Assembly: GCA_964634005.1 (NCBI GenBank)
Contig: CAZWKQ010000009.1
Coordinates: 1-64,000, forward strand
From: CAZWKQ01 sp964634005
Lineage (GTDB): Bacteria > Bacteroidota > Bacteroidia > Bacteroidales > JACABE01
Reading direction: 5' to 3'
DNA length: 64,000 nucleotides
Part shown: one piece after another, positions 18,210-25,120 of the stretch
Layout of the letters: the number at the start of each line of letters is the position of its first letter
Position numbering within the stretch: the first letter of the stretch is position 1
Notes under the pieces: generated by a model
What the model was told of the DNA's origin: nothing
The model's input: only the letters and a program-made list of their open reading frames with translations
Database searches by the model: none
Program-made: the position numbers and the translations under genes

Positions 18210-19079
18210 CTATTTAAGAAGATTTTTCATTGTTATGCCTATATCAGCAGGCGAATCAACCACATTAACCCCACATGCTCTTAAAATTTCTTTTTTTGCT
18301 TGAGCTGTATCGGCTTTGCCGCCAACAATTGCACCGGCATGTCCCATAGTTCTGCCTTTTGGAGCTGTGGCACCTGCAATAAAACTTACCACGGGTTTCG
18401 AACAGTTATCTTTTATCCAATAAGCAGCTTGAGTTTCCATTTCACCGCCAATCTCTCCTATCATAACTATACCTTTGGTTTCGGTATCGTTATTAAATAA
18501 TTCAACAGCTTCTTTCATAGTAGTTCCCGGGACAGGGTCGCCTCCAATTCCAATCATCGTCGATTGGCCAAGCCCAACTTTTGTAATTTGATCGACAGCC
18601 TCATAAGCCAAAGTCCCAGAACGGGAAACTATTCCAATACAGCCTTTACTATGAATAAAACCGGGCATAATTCCAATTTTAGTTGACGGTGGAGTTATTA
18701 TTCCCGGACAATTCGGACCTATCAATCGTGAATTCTTATTTTTCAGATACTCTTTAACTATAACCATATCTTTAACAGGTATTCCTTCGGTAATACAAAC
18801 GATAAGCTCTATACCTGCTTCAGCGGCTTCCATAATTGCATCGGCTGCGTATGCCGGTGGGACAAAAATCACTGAAACATTTGCTTGAGTTTTTTCAACA
18901 GCTTCTTTAACAGTATTAAAAACAGGACGCTCGAGATGGAATAAACCTCCTTTGCCTGGAGTAACACCTCCAACAACATTTGTCCCGTATTCTATCATTT
19001 GCGATGCATGAAAAGTACCCTCAGAACCGGTAAATCCCTGTACTATAACTTTTGAATTTTCATTAACTAATATACTCAT
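18210..19079 (-). CDS. sucD: Succinyl-CoA ligase (ADP-forming) alpha subunit
   Basis: Together with SucC it interconverts succinyl-CoA and succinate with substrate-level phosphorylation in the TCA cycle. Starting at MSILVNENSKVIVQGFTGSE gives 289 residues, equal to E. coli SucD; an upstream in-frame ATG at 19103 would add 8 unusual residues. CoA-binding (GGVTPGKGG), the active-site histidine loop (TMGHAGAIVGGKADTAQ) and GPNCPGIITP are all present. No sucC is next to it, so the beta subunit must be elsewhere in the genome. It is divergent from mnmE. Confidence 0.96.
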   Translation of the reverse strand: MSILVNENSKVIVQGFTGSEGTFHASQMIEYGTNVVGGVTPGKGGLFHLERPVFNTVKEAVEKTQANVSVIFVPPAYAADAIMEAAEAGIELIVCITEGIPVKDMVIVKEYLKNKNSRLIGPNCPGIITPPSTKIGIMPGFIHSKGCIGIVSRSGTLAYEAVDQITKVGLGQSTMIGIGGDPVPGTTMKEAVELFNNDTETKGIVMIGEIGGEMETQAAYWIKDNCSKPVVSFIAGATAPKGRTMGHAGAIVGGKADTAQAKKEILRACGVNVVDSPADIGITMKNLLK

Positions 19080-19181
19080 GTTATTCAAATTTTTCCGGAA
19101 CAAAAATAATAGATATTAATTGAATATCCAGAAAAAGTATTCAATTTTTCTGAATAATATTAAATATTATCCGTTATAAAA

Positions 19182-19213
19182 TTGATTTTTTTGCTCAAAA
19201 TCATATAAATTTG
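19182..19213 (+). promoter_or_regulatory. Promoter of mnmE
   Basis: TTG at 19182-19184 and TAAATTTG at 19206-19213 are separated by 21 bp, matching the Bacteroidota primary sigma pattern (TTG at -33, TAnnTTTG at -7). Transcription would begin near 19220, about 20 bases before the mnmE ATG. Confidence 0.55.
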
Positions 19214-19240
19214 TGTAGGTTTGTAAATAAAAACAGAATA

Positions 19241-20623
19241 ATGTTTAATGAAGATACAATATGTGCTATAGCTACTACTGCAGGAAGAAGCGCAATAGCG
19301 GTAATCAGAATTAGCGGAAAAGATTCATTACAAATAGCAAAGAAAATATTCAAGCCCAAGAAAGGTTCAATGGAGAACATTAAAAGTCATCATTTATACT
19401 ATGGAGTTGTTTATGAAAATGATACTATAATTGATGATGTTTTATTGAGTTATTTCAAGTCCCCATATTCTTACACAGGCGAAGAAAGTATTGAGATTTC
19501 CTGTCATGGTTCAACTTATATTCAGCAAAAAATTATCGAACTACTTATAAATAATGGTGCACGACCTGCTAAAGCAGGAGAATTTACAATGCGAGCTTTT
19601 CTAAATGGCAAATTAGATTTATCACAAGCCGAGGCTGTTGCCGATCTTATTGCATCACACTCTAAAACATCTCATTCTATTGCTATTAATCAGATGAGAG
19701 GTGGCTTTTCTTCAAAAATTAAAGAACTTAGGGAACAACTCTTAAATTTTGCCTCATTAATCGAACTTGAGCTTGATTTTAGCGAAGAAGATGTCGAATT
19801 TGCCGATAGAAATGAAATGATAAAATTGATTAATAATCTGGAAGTTGAAGTACAAAGTTTAATTAATTCATTTGCTACGGGTAATGTTCTGAAACACGGT
19901 ATTCCTATAGCTATTATCGGGAAACCAAATGTTGGAAAGTCAACTCTACTAAATTCATTATTGAATGAAGAAAGAGCTATTGTTTCGGAAATTCCCGGAA
20001 CAACGCGTGATACCATCGAAGATATTATAAGTATTGACGGAGTAACATTTCGATTAATAGATACTGCCGGATTAAGAAACAGTAAAGATGAAATCGAAAA
20101 CATCGGTATTGAAAAAACCTATCAGAAAGTCGAGCAAGCAAGTTTAATATTGTATGTTGTTGATATAAGCCAAACTACAGTTGATGAAATTAAAGAAGAA
20201 GTTACGGAATTGCTAAAAATAACGGGAGATACAAATAAGCGAATAATTATAGTAGCTAATAAGACCGATTTGTTGTTTCAAACACCAAGCCATTTTAACG
20301 AACTACTCGAAATGGAAATAATTTTTATTTCTGCAAAGCGAAAAGAAAATATTAATCTTATATCGGATGCATTACTTAAGTCGGTTCAGACCGAAAGTAT
20401 TAATGATACTACAATAGTCAGTAATATCCGACACTACGAAGCATTACACAACACTTTGCAATCGTTAATTCAAATTAAAGAAGGATTTGAAAAAGGCATT
20501 TCCGGTGATTTAATAGCCATAGATATACGCAAAGCATTATATCATCTTGGGGAGATAACGGGGCAAGTCGCATCAGATGAGATACTTAGAAACATTTTCA
20601 GCAACTTTTGTATAGGAAAATAA
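19241..20623 (+). CDS. mnmE: tRNA uridine-5-carboxymethylaminomethyl synthesis GTPase MnmE
   Basis: With MnmG it modifies the wobble uridine (U34) of several tRNAs. The 460-residue protein has the tetrahydrofolate-binding N-terminal domain (TIAT-like start MFNEDTICAIATTAGRSAIA), the G domain with GKPNVGKSTLLN, GTTRDTIED, DTAGLR and NKTD, and the conserved C-terminal Cys motif ending FCIGK. The ATG at 19241 gives the standard start; the reading frame opens earlier at a TTG. The last 18 bases of the gene, with the stop, form the left attachment repeat of the mobile element that follows. The insertion therefore left the protein intact. Confidence 0.97.
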   Translation: MFNEDTICAIATTAGRSAIAVIRISGKDSLQIAKKIFKPKKGSMENIKSHHLYYGVVYENDTIIDDVLLSYFKSPYSYTGEESIEISCHGSTYIQQKIIELLINNGARPAKAGEFTMRAFLNGKLDLSQAEAVADLIASHSKTSHSIAINQMRGGFSSKIKELREQLLNFASLIELELDFSEEDVEFADRNEMIKLINNLEVEVQSLINSFATGNVLKHGIPIAIIGKPNVGKSTLLNSLLNEERAIVSEIPGTTRDTIEDIISIDGVTFRLIDTAGLRNSKDEIENIGIEKTYQKVEQASLILYVVDISQTTVDEIKEEVTELLKITGDTNKRIIIVANKTDLLFQTPSHFNELLEMEIIFISAKRKENINLISDALLKSVQTESINDTTIVSNIRHYEALHNTLQSLIQIKEGFEKGISGDLIAIDIRKALYHLGEITGQVASDEILRNIFSNFCIGK

Positions 20624-20625
20624 CC
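20606..20625. repeat. attL core repeat
   Basis: TTTTGTATAGGAAAATAACC, which includes the last codons and stop codon of mnmE. It matches 28299-28319 except for one extra A in the right copy. The crossover probably lies within the shared TTTTGTATAG. Confidence 0.8.
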
Positions 20626-20666
20626 GCCACAAAACAAACAAATAAAAAACACGTAACAATTTGTTT

Positions 20667-20690
20667 AAAGTACTGATTTTACAGTATTTT
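20667..20690 (+). terminator. Weak hairpin downstream of mnmE
   Basis: AAAGTACTG at 20667-20675 and CAGTATTTT at 20682-20690 pair (9 bp, one G-U) around a 6-base loop. It lies inside the element, 44 bp after the mnmE stop. There is only a broken T run after it, so it is a weak terminator or a protein-binding palindrome. Confidence 0.3.
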
Positions 20691-20726
20691 AGTTTAAAAA
20701 ATGTTAATATTTGTTTTGTGATACTA

Positions 20727-20757
20727 TTTGTTTTTTAATAAAAATTTTGTACCTTTG
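20727..20757 (+). promoter_or_regulatory. Promoter of the element's left operon
   Basis: TTTG at 20727-20730 and TACCTTTG at 20750-20757 are 19 bp apart, a full match to the Bacteroidota promoter consensus. The start of transcription would be near 20763, giving a leader of about 94 bases to the first element gene. The TTTGTACC repeats overlap the -7 box, so a protein that binds them would block the promoter. Confidence 0.6.
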
Positions 20758-20772
20758 TTGTACCTTAAAAAT
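20746..20772. repeat. Left arm-type repeat pair (TTTGTACC)
   Basis: Two TTGTACC copies spaced 11 bp apart followed by TTAAAAAT. The 27-bp block is identical at 25 of 27 positions to 28242-28268 at the other end of the element, in the same orientation. A third copy (TTTGTACCT) lies at 20786-20794 and an inverted copy (AGGTACAAA) at 20873-20881 inside the first gene. These look like arm-binding sites of the integrase or operator sites of the first regulator. Confidence 0.7.
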
Positions 20773-20821
20773 TGATTGAAAAAAATTTGTACCTCAATCT
20801 TTTTTTTAGTTTACAAATTTG

Positions 20822-20859
20822 ACACTTTTAAACACTTTTATACAAAATAATACAAAATG
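20822..20859. repeat. 10-bp-phased tandem repeats before the first element gene
   Basis: ACACTTTTA occurs twice (20822-20830, 20832-20840), then TACAAAATAA and TACAAAATGA (20841-20850, 20851-20860), all at 10-bp spacing and running into the ATG at 20857. Spacing by one helical turn suggests cooperative protein binding or control of translation. Confidence 0.45.
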
Positions 20860-21417
20860 AGTTCAAATATTAAGGTACAAAGAATTTGCCAATATTGTGG
20901 AATTGAATTTACGGCACGAACTACAACCACTCTTTACTGTTCACATCGTTGCAATCGTGCAGCATACAAAGCCAAAGAAAGAGCTAAAAAAATTGAACAG
21001 AGCAATAAAGAGACCCAGCGTATTAAAAACCAACCAATTGAGGAACTAAAAGCAAGAGAGTTTTTAACAGTAACACAGGTTTCAAAATTAATAGGTTGTT
21101 CCCGACAAAATATTTACAACCTTATTAATACTGGGAGACTGAAAGCTACAAATATATTATTAAAAAAGACTATTATAAAACGTTCAGACCTTGATAAATT
21201 GTTTGAAAAACCAACCCCTGAACCTCAGCCTGAAAGTACCCCCGAGAAAAAGGAATTTGATATTTCAAATTTTTACAACCTAACCGAAATACAGAATAAG
21301 TTCGGAATTTCAGAAAGAGCATTACATGAGCTTATTAAAAGAAACAAAATACCTAAAATAAAAAAGGGATGGTTTGCATACGTACCTAAAACGGCAATAG
21401 ATAAACTATTTGTTTAA
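20857..21417 (+). CDS. Zinc-finger and double helix-turn-helix DNA-binding protein
   Basis: A 186-residue protein, first gene of the mobile element. The N-terminus has a four-cysteine zinc motif (Cys11, Cys14, Cys28, Cys32) in a segment ending with basic residues. It is followed by two excisionase/MerR-type HTH domains: about 69-117 (FLTVTQVSKLIGCSRQNIYN) and about 142-186 (YNLTEIQNKFGISERALHEL), joined by a Pro/Glu-rich linker. Its position 20 bp before the integrase suggests it acts as the recombination directionality factor or as the regulator of integration genes. It may bind the TTTGTACC repeats that cover its own promoter; that is inference. Confidence 0.8.
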   Translation: MSSNIKVQRICQYCGIEFTARTTTTLYCSHRCNRAAYKAKERAKKIEQSNKETQRIKNQPIEELKAREFLTVTQVSKLIGCSRQNIYNLINTGRLKATNILLKKTIIKRSDLDKLFEKPTPEPQPESTPEKKEFDISNFYNLTEIQNKFGISERALHELIKRNKIPKIKKGWFAYVPKTAIDKLFV

Positions 21418-21437
21418 ATAAAAAAGCATAAAAGACT

Positions 21438-22580
21438 ATGGCAATTAAAGTTAAGTTAAGACAAAAGAAAATTTCAGGGGATAGACAAAGCCTATATTTA
21501 GATTTTTATCCACCTATACAACACCCCGAAACAGGAAAATCTACACGTAGGGAATTTTTAGGGCTATATCTATTTGATAAAGCAAAAACCCCTATTGATA
21601 AACAGCATAATAAAGATACTTTACAACTTGCCGAATTAATCAGGCAGAAAAGGGAAAACCAATTGAATAGACCCGAAATTTATACTGGGCAAGAATTAGA
21701 GCAAAAACGAATTAAAGAATTGGGTGAACAGAATTTTGTTGCCTATTTCAAAACCCTTGCCGATAAACGCAAAACCAGTAACCATGATAACTGGATTTCT
21801 ACTTACAATTACCTTGAAAAATTCACTAAGGGAAATTTAAAGTTTTCTGAACTAAACGAAAGATTTTGTAATGAATTTAAAGAGTATTTACTCAATACTA
21901 AAAGTAATAAAAGTAATAAATTAACCCTTTCCCAAAATTCAGCCGTATCATATTTTAATAAGCTGAAATCAGCAATAAAACAAGCATTTAAAGATGGTTA
22001 TTTAATTTTTGACTTGAATGCAAAAATTGAACCTATAAAGCCAACTGAAACTCAAAGGGAATTTTTAACTATTGATGAACTAAACAGGCTTGTAAAAACA
22101 GAATGTAATAACCCTTTATTGAAACGTGCAGCCCTTTTTTCAGCCCTAACAGGGTTAAGATTTTCTGATATAAAAAAACTTGTGTGGAGTGAAATACAAT
22201 ACAACGTTGAAAACGGTTATTCAATACAGTTTATACAGCAAAAAACAAAAGGAGTTGAGGTATTGCCAATTTCTGAACAGGCATACAGCTTACTGGGTGA
22301 ACGCAAAGAACCCACCGACAAAGTATTTGATGGGCTTACTTATTCAGCTTACGAAAACAAACATTTGTACCAATGGATTGGTGCAGCAGGAATAACAAAG
22401 AATATCACTTTTCATTGTTTTAGGCACACCTTTGCTACATTGCAACTTATTAAAGGAACTGATATTTACACCGTTTCAAAAATGCTGGGACACCGTGACC
22501 TTAAAACTACACAGATATACGCTAAAATTGTGGACGAGACTAAACGAAAAGCAGCCGACAAAATTAAATTAGATATGTAA
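21438..22580 (+). CDS. int: Tyrosine-family site-specific integrase
   Basis: Catalyses integration and excision of the element between the att repeats. The 380-residue protein has an N-terminal arm-binding and core-binding (SAM-like) part (about 1-200) and a catalytic domain with the full set of active residues: Arg241 (TGLRFSD), a hairpin lysine near 269-271 (QQKTKG), His326 and Arg329 (HCFRH), His352 (MLGHRDLKTT) and nucleophile Tyr361 (QIYAK). It is of the type common in Bacteroidota conjugative and mobilizable elements. It starts 20 bp after the zinc-finger HTH gene. Nothing is truncated, so the enzyme is probably functional. Confidence 0.96.
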   Translation: MAIKVKLRQKKISGDRQSLYLDFYPPIQHPETGKSTRREFLGLYLFDKAKTPIDKQHNKDTLQLAELIRQKRENQLNRPEIYTGQELEQKRIKELGEQNFVAYFKTLADKRKTSNHDNWISTYNYLEKFTKGNLKFSELNERFCNEFKEYLLNTKSNKSNKLTLSQNSAVSYFNKLKSAIKQAFKDGYLIFDLNAKIEPIKPTETQREFLTIDELNRLVKTECNNPLLKRAALFSALTGLRFSDIKKLVWSEIQYNVENGYSIQFIQQKTKGVEVLPISEQAYSLLGERKEPTDKVFDGLTYSAYENKHLYQWIGAAGITKNITFHCFRHTFATLQLIKGTDIYTVSKMLGHRDLKTTQIYAKIVDETKRKAADKIKLDM

Positions 22581-22602
22581 AAATTTGAAAATATCAAGAA
22601 AA

Positions 22603-23244
22603 ATGACAAAAGATGATTTTTTAAATATAAATATGAATATAGGTGCTTTACCACCTGATAATGAAATTCGCAAAGAATACTTAGAAAAACAATTTTCTGA
22701 TTTAGGTTTATCAAAAGAAAGCGGTTATAAATCAATTCAATATTATTATAATGAATTAAATAATGCAATAAAAGGTGAAAAATCAATATTCACTGGGCGT
22801 ATAATAATTAATAAAAGCGATAATACTTTTGCTATTATTGATAATTATAGGGTTTATATTAAAATGACACTTGATAGTTTTGAAAAAAGGAAAAATATTT
22901 ATTTTCCTGATAATATTCAACCTCAATCCATTGTTAAAAGCCCTTTTAGTGTACTTGAATGGGCGACTATCTTTTATTATGTAAACGATACAAAATTGAT
23001 AAGTGAAAACCATTTAATTAAAACACGAATGGAGCAGTTTATAAGTAAACACAAAATAAATACAACGTTTAATAACTTTAAAACGAAGTATTACGAAGCA
23101 AAGAGGCGTATAAATGATAAAACCGATTATCCTATAAATAAACTTGAATTTATAATACCTTTTCTTAAAGAAAACTATAAACAGACGGTTACAAAAGTTG
23201 AGAATGATATATTTTTTTTAAAAGAAAATAAAACTGAATATTAA
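22603..23244 (+). CDS. Element protein of unknown function
   Basis: I do not recognise this 213-residue protein. I chose the ATG at 22603 over a TTG at 22585. It is Lys-, Asn- and Tyr-rich with likely helices at both ends (EIRKEYLEKQFSDLGLSKES; FISKHKINTTFNNFKTKYYE) and a short beta stretch in the middle (IFTGRIIINKSDNTFAIID). There is no signal peptide or membrane segment, so it is cytosolic. It starts 22 bp after the integrase stop and is probably co-transcribed with it. A role in regulation or excision is possible but unproven. Confidence 0.7.
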   Translation: MTKDDFLNINMNIGALPPDNEIRKEYLEKQFSDLGLSKESGYKSIQYYYNELNNAIKGEKSIFTGRIIINKSDNTFAIIDNYRVYIKMTLDSFEKRKNIYFPDNIQPQSIVKSPFSVLEWATIFYYVNDTKLISENHLIKTRMEQFISKHKINTTFNNFKTKYYEAKRRINDKTDYPINKLEFIIPFLKENYKQTVTKVENDIFFLKENKTEY

Positions 23245-23267
23245 TTATTTACGTTTTTATTTCAAAA

Positions 23268-23293
23268 AGTAACTGGTTATGTAACTAATTACT
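23268..23293. promoter_or_regulatory. Palindrome before the second HTH gene
   Basis: Two 12-bp arms (AGTAACTGGTTA and TAACTAATTACT) around a 2-bp centre, matching at 10 of 12 positions. It lies 41 bp before the ATG at 23335 and could be an operator for the excisionase-like protein encoded there or for another element regulator. Confidence 0.4.
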
Positions 23294-23334
23294 GCTTGTT
23301 TACTTGCACCCATTCAATAATAAAAAATAAAAAA

Positions 23335-23685
23335 ATGGAACAAGTAGAACAAGTATTTTTTAATGTGCCTTTATCCAAATTGGAACCAATATTTAAACGT
23401 TGGATAAAAGAAGCACAAGCAGAAATCCAACCAATAAAGGTTGAACCAACCAGCCAACCCGAGCAGTTGTTAACTATTCAGGAAGCAGCCGAATTTTTGA
23501 GCCTTACCATTCCAACAATTTACAGCAAGGTATCAAAAGGCGAATTACCTGTAATGAAACGTAGCAAACGCCTTTATTTTTCCCGTGATGAATTACTGGA
23601 ATATTTGAAGCAAGGCAGAAAAAAACCCTTATCAGAAATATCCACTGAAGCCGACCTATATTTAACCAAAAAAGAAAGGGGGTAA
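23335..23685 (+). CDS. Excisionase-family helix-turn-helix protein
   Basis: A 116-residue protein with an HTH_17/excisionase domain at about 45-95 (LLTIQEAAEFLSLTIPTIYSKVS, then the wing KRSKRLYFSRDELLEYL). This type binds DNA in integrative elements of Bacteroidota, usually as Xis or as a regulator of the replication and excision operon. The N-terminal half is helical and may mediate dimerisation. The start at 23335 is the first ATG; a TTG opens the frame at 23296. It ends 3 bp before the next gene, so it heads a tight operon with the helicase and primase genes. Confidence 0.85.
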   Translation: MEQVEQVFFNVPLSKLEPIFKRWIKEAQAEIQPIKVEPTSQPEQLLTIQEAAEFLSLTIPTIYSKVSKGELPVMKRSKRLYFSRDELLEYLKQGRKKPLSEISTEADLYLTKKERG

Positions 23686-23688
23686 ACT

Positions 23689-23988
23689 ATGCAAGAACAT
23701 AACCAAACCCCCTTTAATTCTTTGCACAAAAGACAGGGCAAAGATAAACATTTTGAAGCACAAATAAAAATTGTATTTGAAGCCTTCAAACGCAAGCCCT
23801 CAACTATGTTAATGGTTTCAGGAGAAACAGGAATTTTACGGGCAAACATTTGCCGTTACGTTGCTAAATGGCAAAAGCAAGGTAGCATACACCTATTGAA
23901 ACACGGGCTTTGTAAAGTATCAAAACACCGTGCAGGGTATTACACCACCGACACGAATTTATTTACTCAACCTTTAAAACTATTTTGA
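23689..23988 (+). CDS. Small protein, possibly winged helix, before the helicase gene
   Basis: A 99-residue basic protein. The middle (KIVFEAFKRKPSTMLMVSGE, then ILRANICRYVAKWQKQGSIH) looks like a winged-helix domain with a recognition helix followed by a wing containing HGLCKVSKHRAGYYTTD. Such small proteins are often found just before AAA-type ATPase genes in Bacteroidota elements. Its stop TGA is 1 bp before the ATG of the helicase gene, in the arrangement TGATATG, so the two are translationally linked. DNA binding is inferred. Confidence 0.65.
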   Translation: MQEHNQTPFNSLHKRQGKDKHFEAQIKIVFEAFKRKPSTMLMVSGETGILRANICRYVAKWQKQGSIHLLKHGLCKVSKHRAGYYTTDTNLFTQPLKLF

Positions 23989-23989
23989 T

Positions 23990-25042
23990 ATGGAACTAAA
24001 AACGAACTTTGAATTTGATAAATACAGTATCGGTGTTGATGATATAAAAACCGAAGTTGAACAGCTTTTAAAGCAAGGCAACGAAGCTATAGAAAATAAA
24101 GGATTATTTATTGTAAAAACTGCAAATCGTTGGATTAAACAAGCGAAAACCCGACCTATTCCAAAAATGCTTTTTGGTGAATTTTGGTTTGAGGGTGAAT
24201 TGTGTATTTTGTTTGCCGATACCAATTTAGGTAAGTCAATTTTAGCTGTACAAATAGGTAATAGTATTAGTAAGGGTGAACCAATAAATGGTTTTAAATT
24301 GGAAACGCAAAAACAACCAATTTTATATTTTGATTTTGAGTTGAGCGAAAAACAATTTGAAAATCGTTATTCAATAAACTTTGAAAAACATTACGTTTGG
24401 GATAAAAATTTTATAAGAGTAGAAATAGACCCCGATGCCACTATTCCCGAAAATCAAACCTTTGAGAATTATCTCAACCATTCATTGGAACGAAGTATTA
24501 CCGAAACAAGGGCAAAGGTTTTAATCATTGATAACCTTACTTACCTCAAAAATGAAACAGAAAAGGCAAAAGATGCCCTACCATTAATGAAACATTTGAA
24601 ATCTTTAAAAAACAAATACGGGCTTTCTATTTTAGCACTTGCGCATACACCCAAAAGGGATTTATCAAAACCAATTACCCGAAACGATTTACAAGGCAGT
24701 AAGATGCTGATTAATTTTTGTGATAGCTCCTTTTCAATCGGAGAAAACCACAGTGATAAAAATATACGTTATTTAAAACAAATTAAAGCACGAAGCACTG
24801 AAATTATTTACGATGCCGAAAATGTTTGTATTTGTCAAATTGATAAGCCCTTTAACTTTTTGCAGTTCGAGTTTATTAAATTCGGGATAGAACGGGAACA
24901 CCTGAAGCAGTATAATGAAAAAGATAGAGAAAGTATTATTGAAAGGGTAAAAGAATTAAACCAGCAAGGAAAAAGCCAAAGGCAAATTTCAACCGAACTT
25001 GGTATTTCATTAGGAGCAGTAAACAAGTATTTAAAAAAATAA
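23990..25042 (+). CDS. RepA-like RecA-fold hexameric helicase ATPase
   Basis: A 350-residue ATPase of the RepA/DnaB-like RecA-fold group used by plasmids and mobile elements. Walker A is ADTNLGKS (residues 76-83, Lys82), the catalytic Glu region FDFELSE (about 114), Walker B VLIIDN (Asp181) and a His sensor LALAHTPK (about 219). The C-terminus carries a helix-turn-helix (QRQISTELGISLGAVNKY), which could direct it to a specific site. With the primase-like gene that follows, it forms a replication module. The GTTCAC palindrome begins 1 bp after its stop codon. Confidence 0.85.
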   Translation: MELKTNFEFDKYSIGVDDIKTEVEQLLKQGNEAIENKGLFIVKTANRWIKQAKTRPIPKMLFGEFWFEGELCILFADTNLGKSILAVQIGNSISKGEPINGFKLETQKQPILYFDFELSEKQFENRYSINFEKHYVWDKNFIRVEIDPDATIPENQTFENYLNHSLERSITETRAKVLIIDNLTYLKNETEKAKDALPLMKHLKSLKNKYGLSILALAHTPKRDLSKPITRNDLQGSKMLINFCDSSFSIGENHSDKNIRYLKQIKARSTEIIYDAENVCICQIDKPFNFLQFEFIKFGIEREHLKQYNEKDRESIIERVKELNQQGKSQRQISTELGISLGAVNKYLKK

Positions 25043-25043
25043 A

Positions 25044-25099
25044 GTGTTCACACCGTTCACACCGTTCACACTGTGAACACCGTGAACACCGTGAACACC
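25044..25099. repeat. Symmetric six-copy GTTCAC/GTGAAC palindrome
   Basis: Three GTTCAC units at 9-bp spacing (46-51, 55-60, 64-69 of 25000) face three GTGAAC units at 9-bp spacing (73-78, 82-87, 91-96), exactly symmetric about base 25071. Spacers are ACC. The block fills most of the gap between the helicase and primase genes. It resembles iterons of a replication origin or a multi-site operator; a hairpin interrupted by ACC bulges would also form in single-stranded DNA or RNA. There is no T run, so it is not a terminator. Confidence 0.75.
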
Positions 25100-25120
25100 G
25101 ATACAACTAAAATATTAAAA

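Noticed and set aside
19690..20103. 137-codon reverse ORF within mnmE
   Set aside because: It mirrors the GTPase domain of mnmE and has Ser/Leu-rich antisense composition.
20624..20856. A tRNA gene at the element's left end
   Set aside because: I looked because integrases often use tRNA genes, but there is no cloverleaf or TTCGA-type arm; the site is the mnmE 3' end.
25044..25099. A CRISPR array
   Set aside because: Units are 6-9 bp with constant spacers and inverted halves; there are no 25-40-bp repeats, variable spacers or cas genes in the window.
25073..25120. An upstream GTG start for the primase-like protein
   Set aside because: It would start inside the palindrome and give repeated Val-Asn-Thr residues; the ATG at 25121 begins the conserved part.
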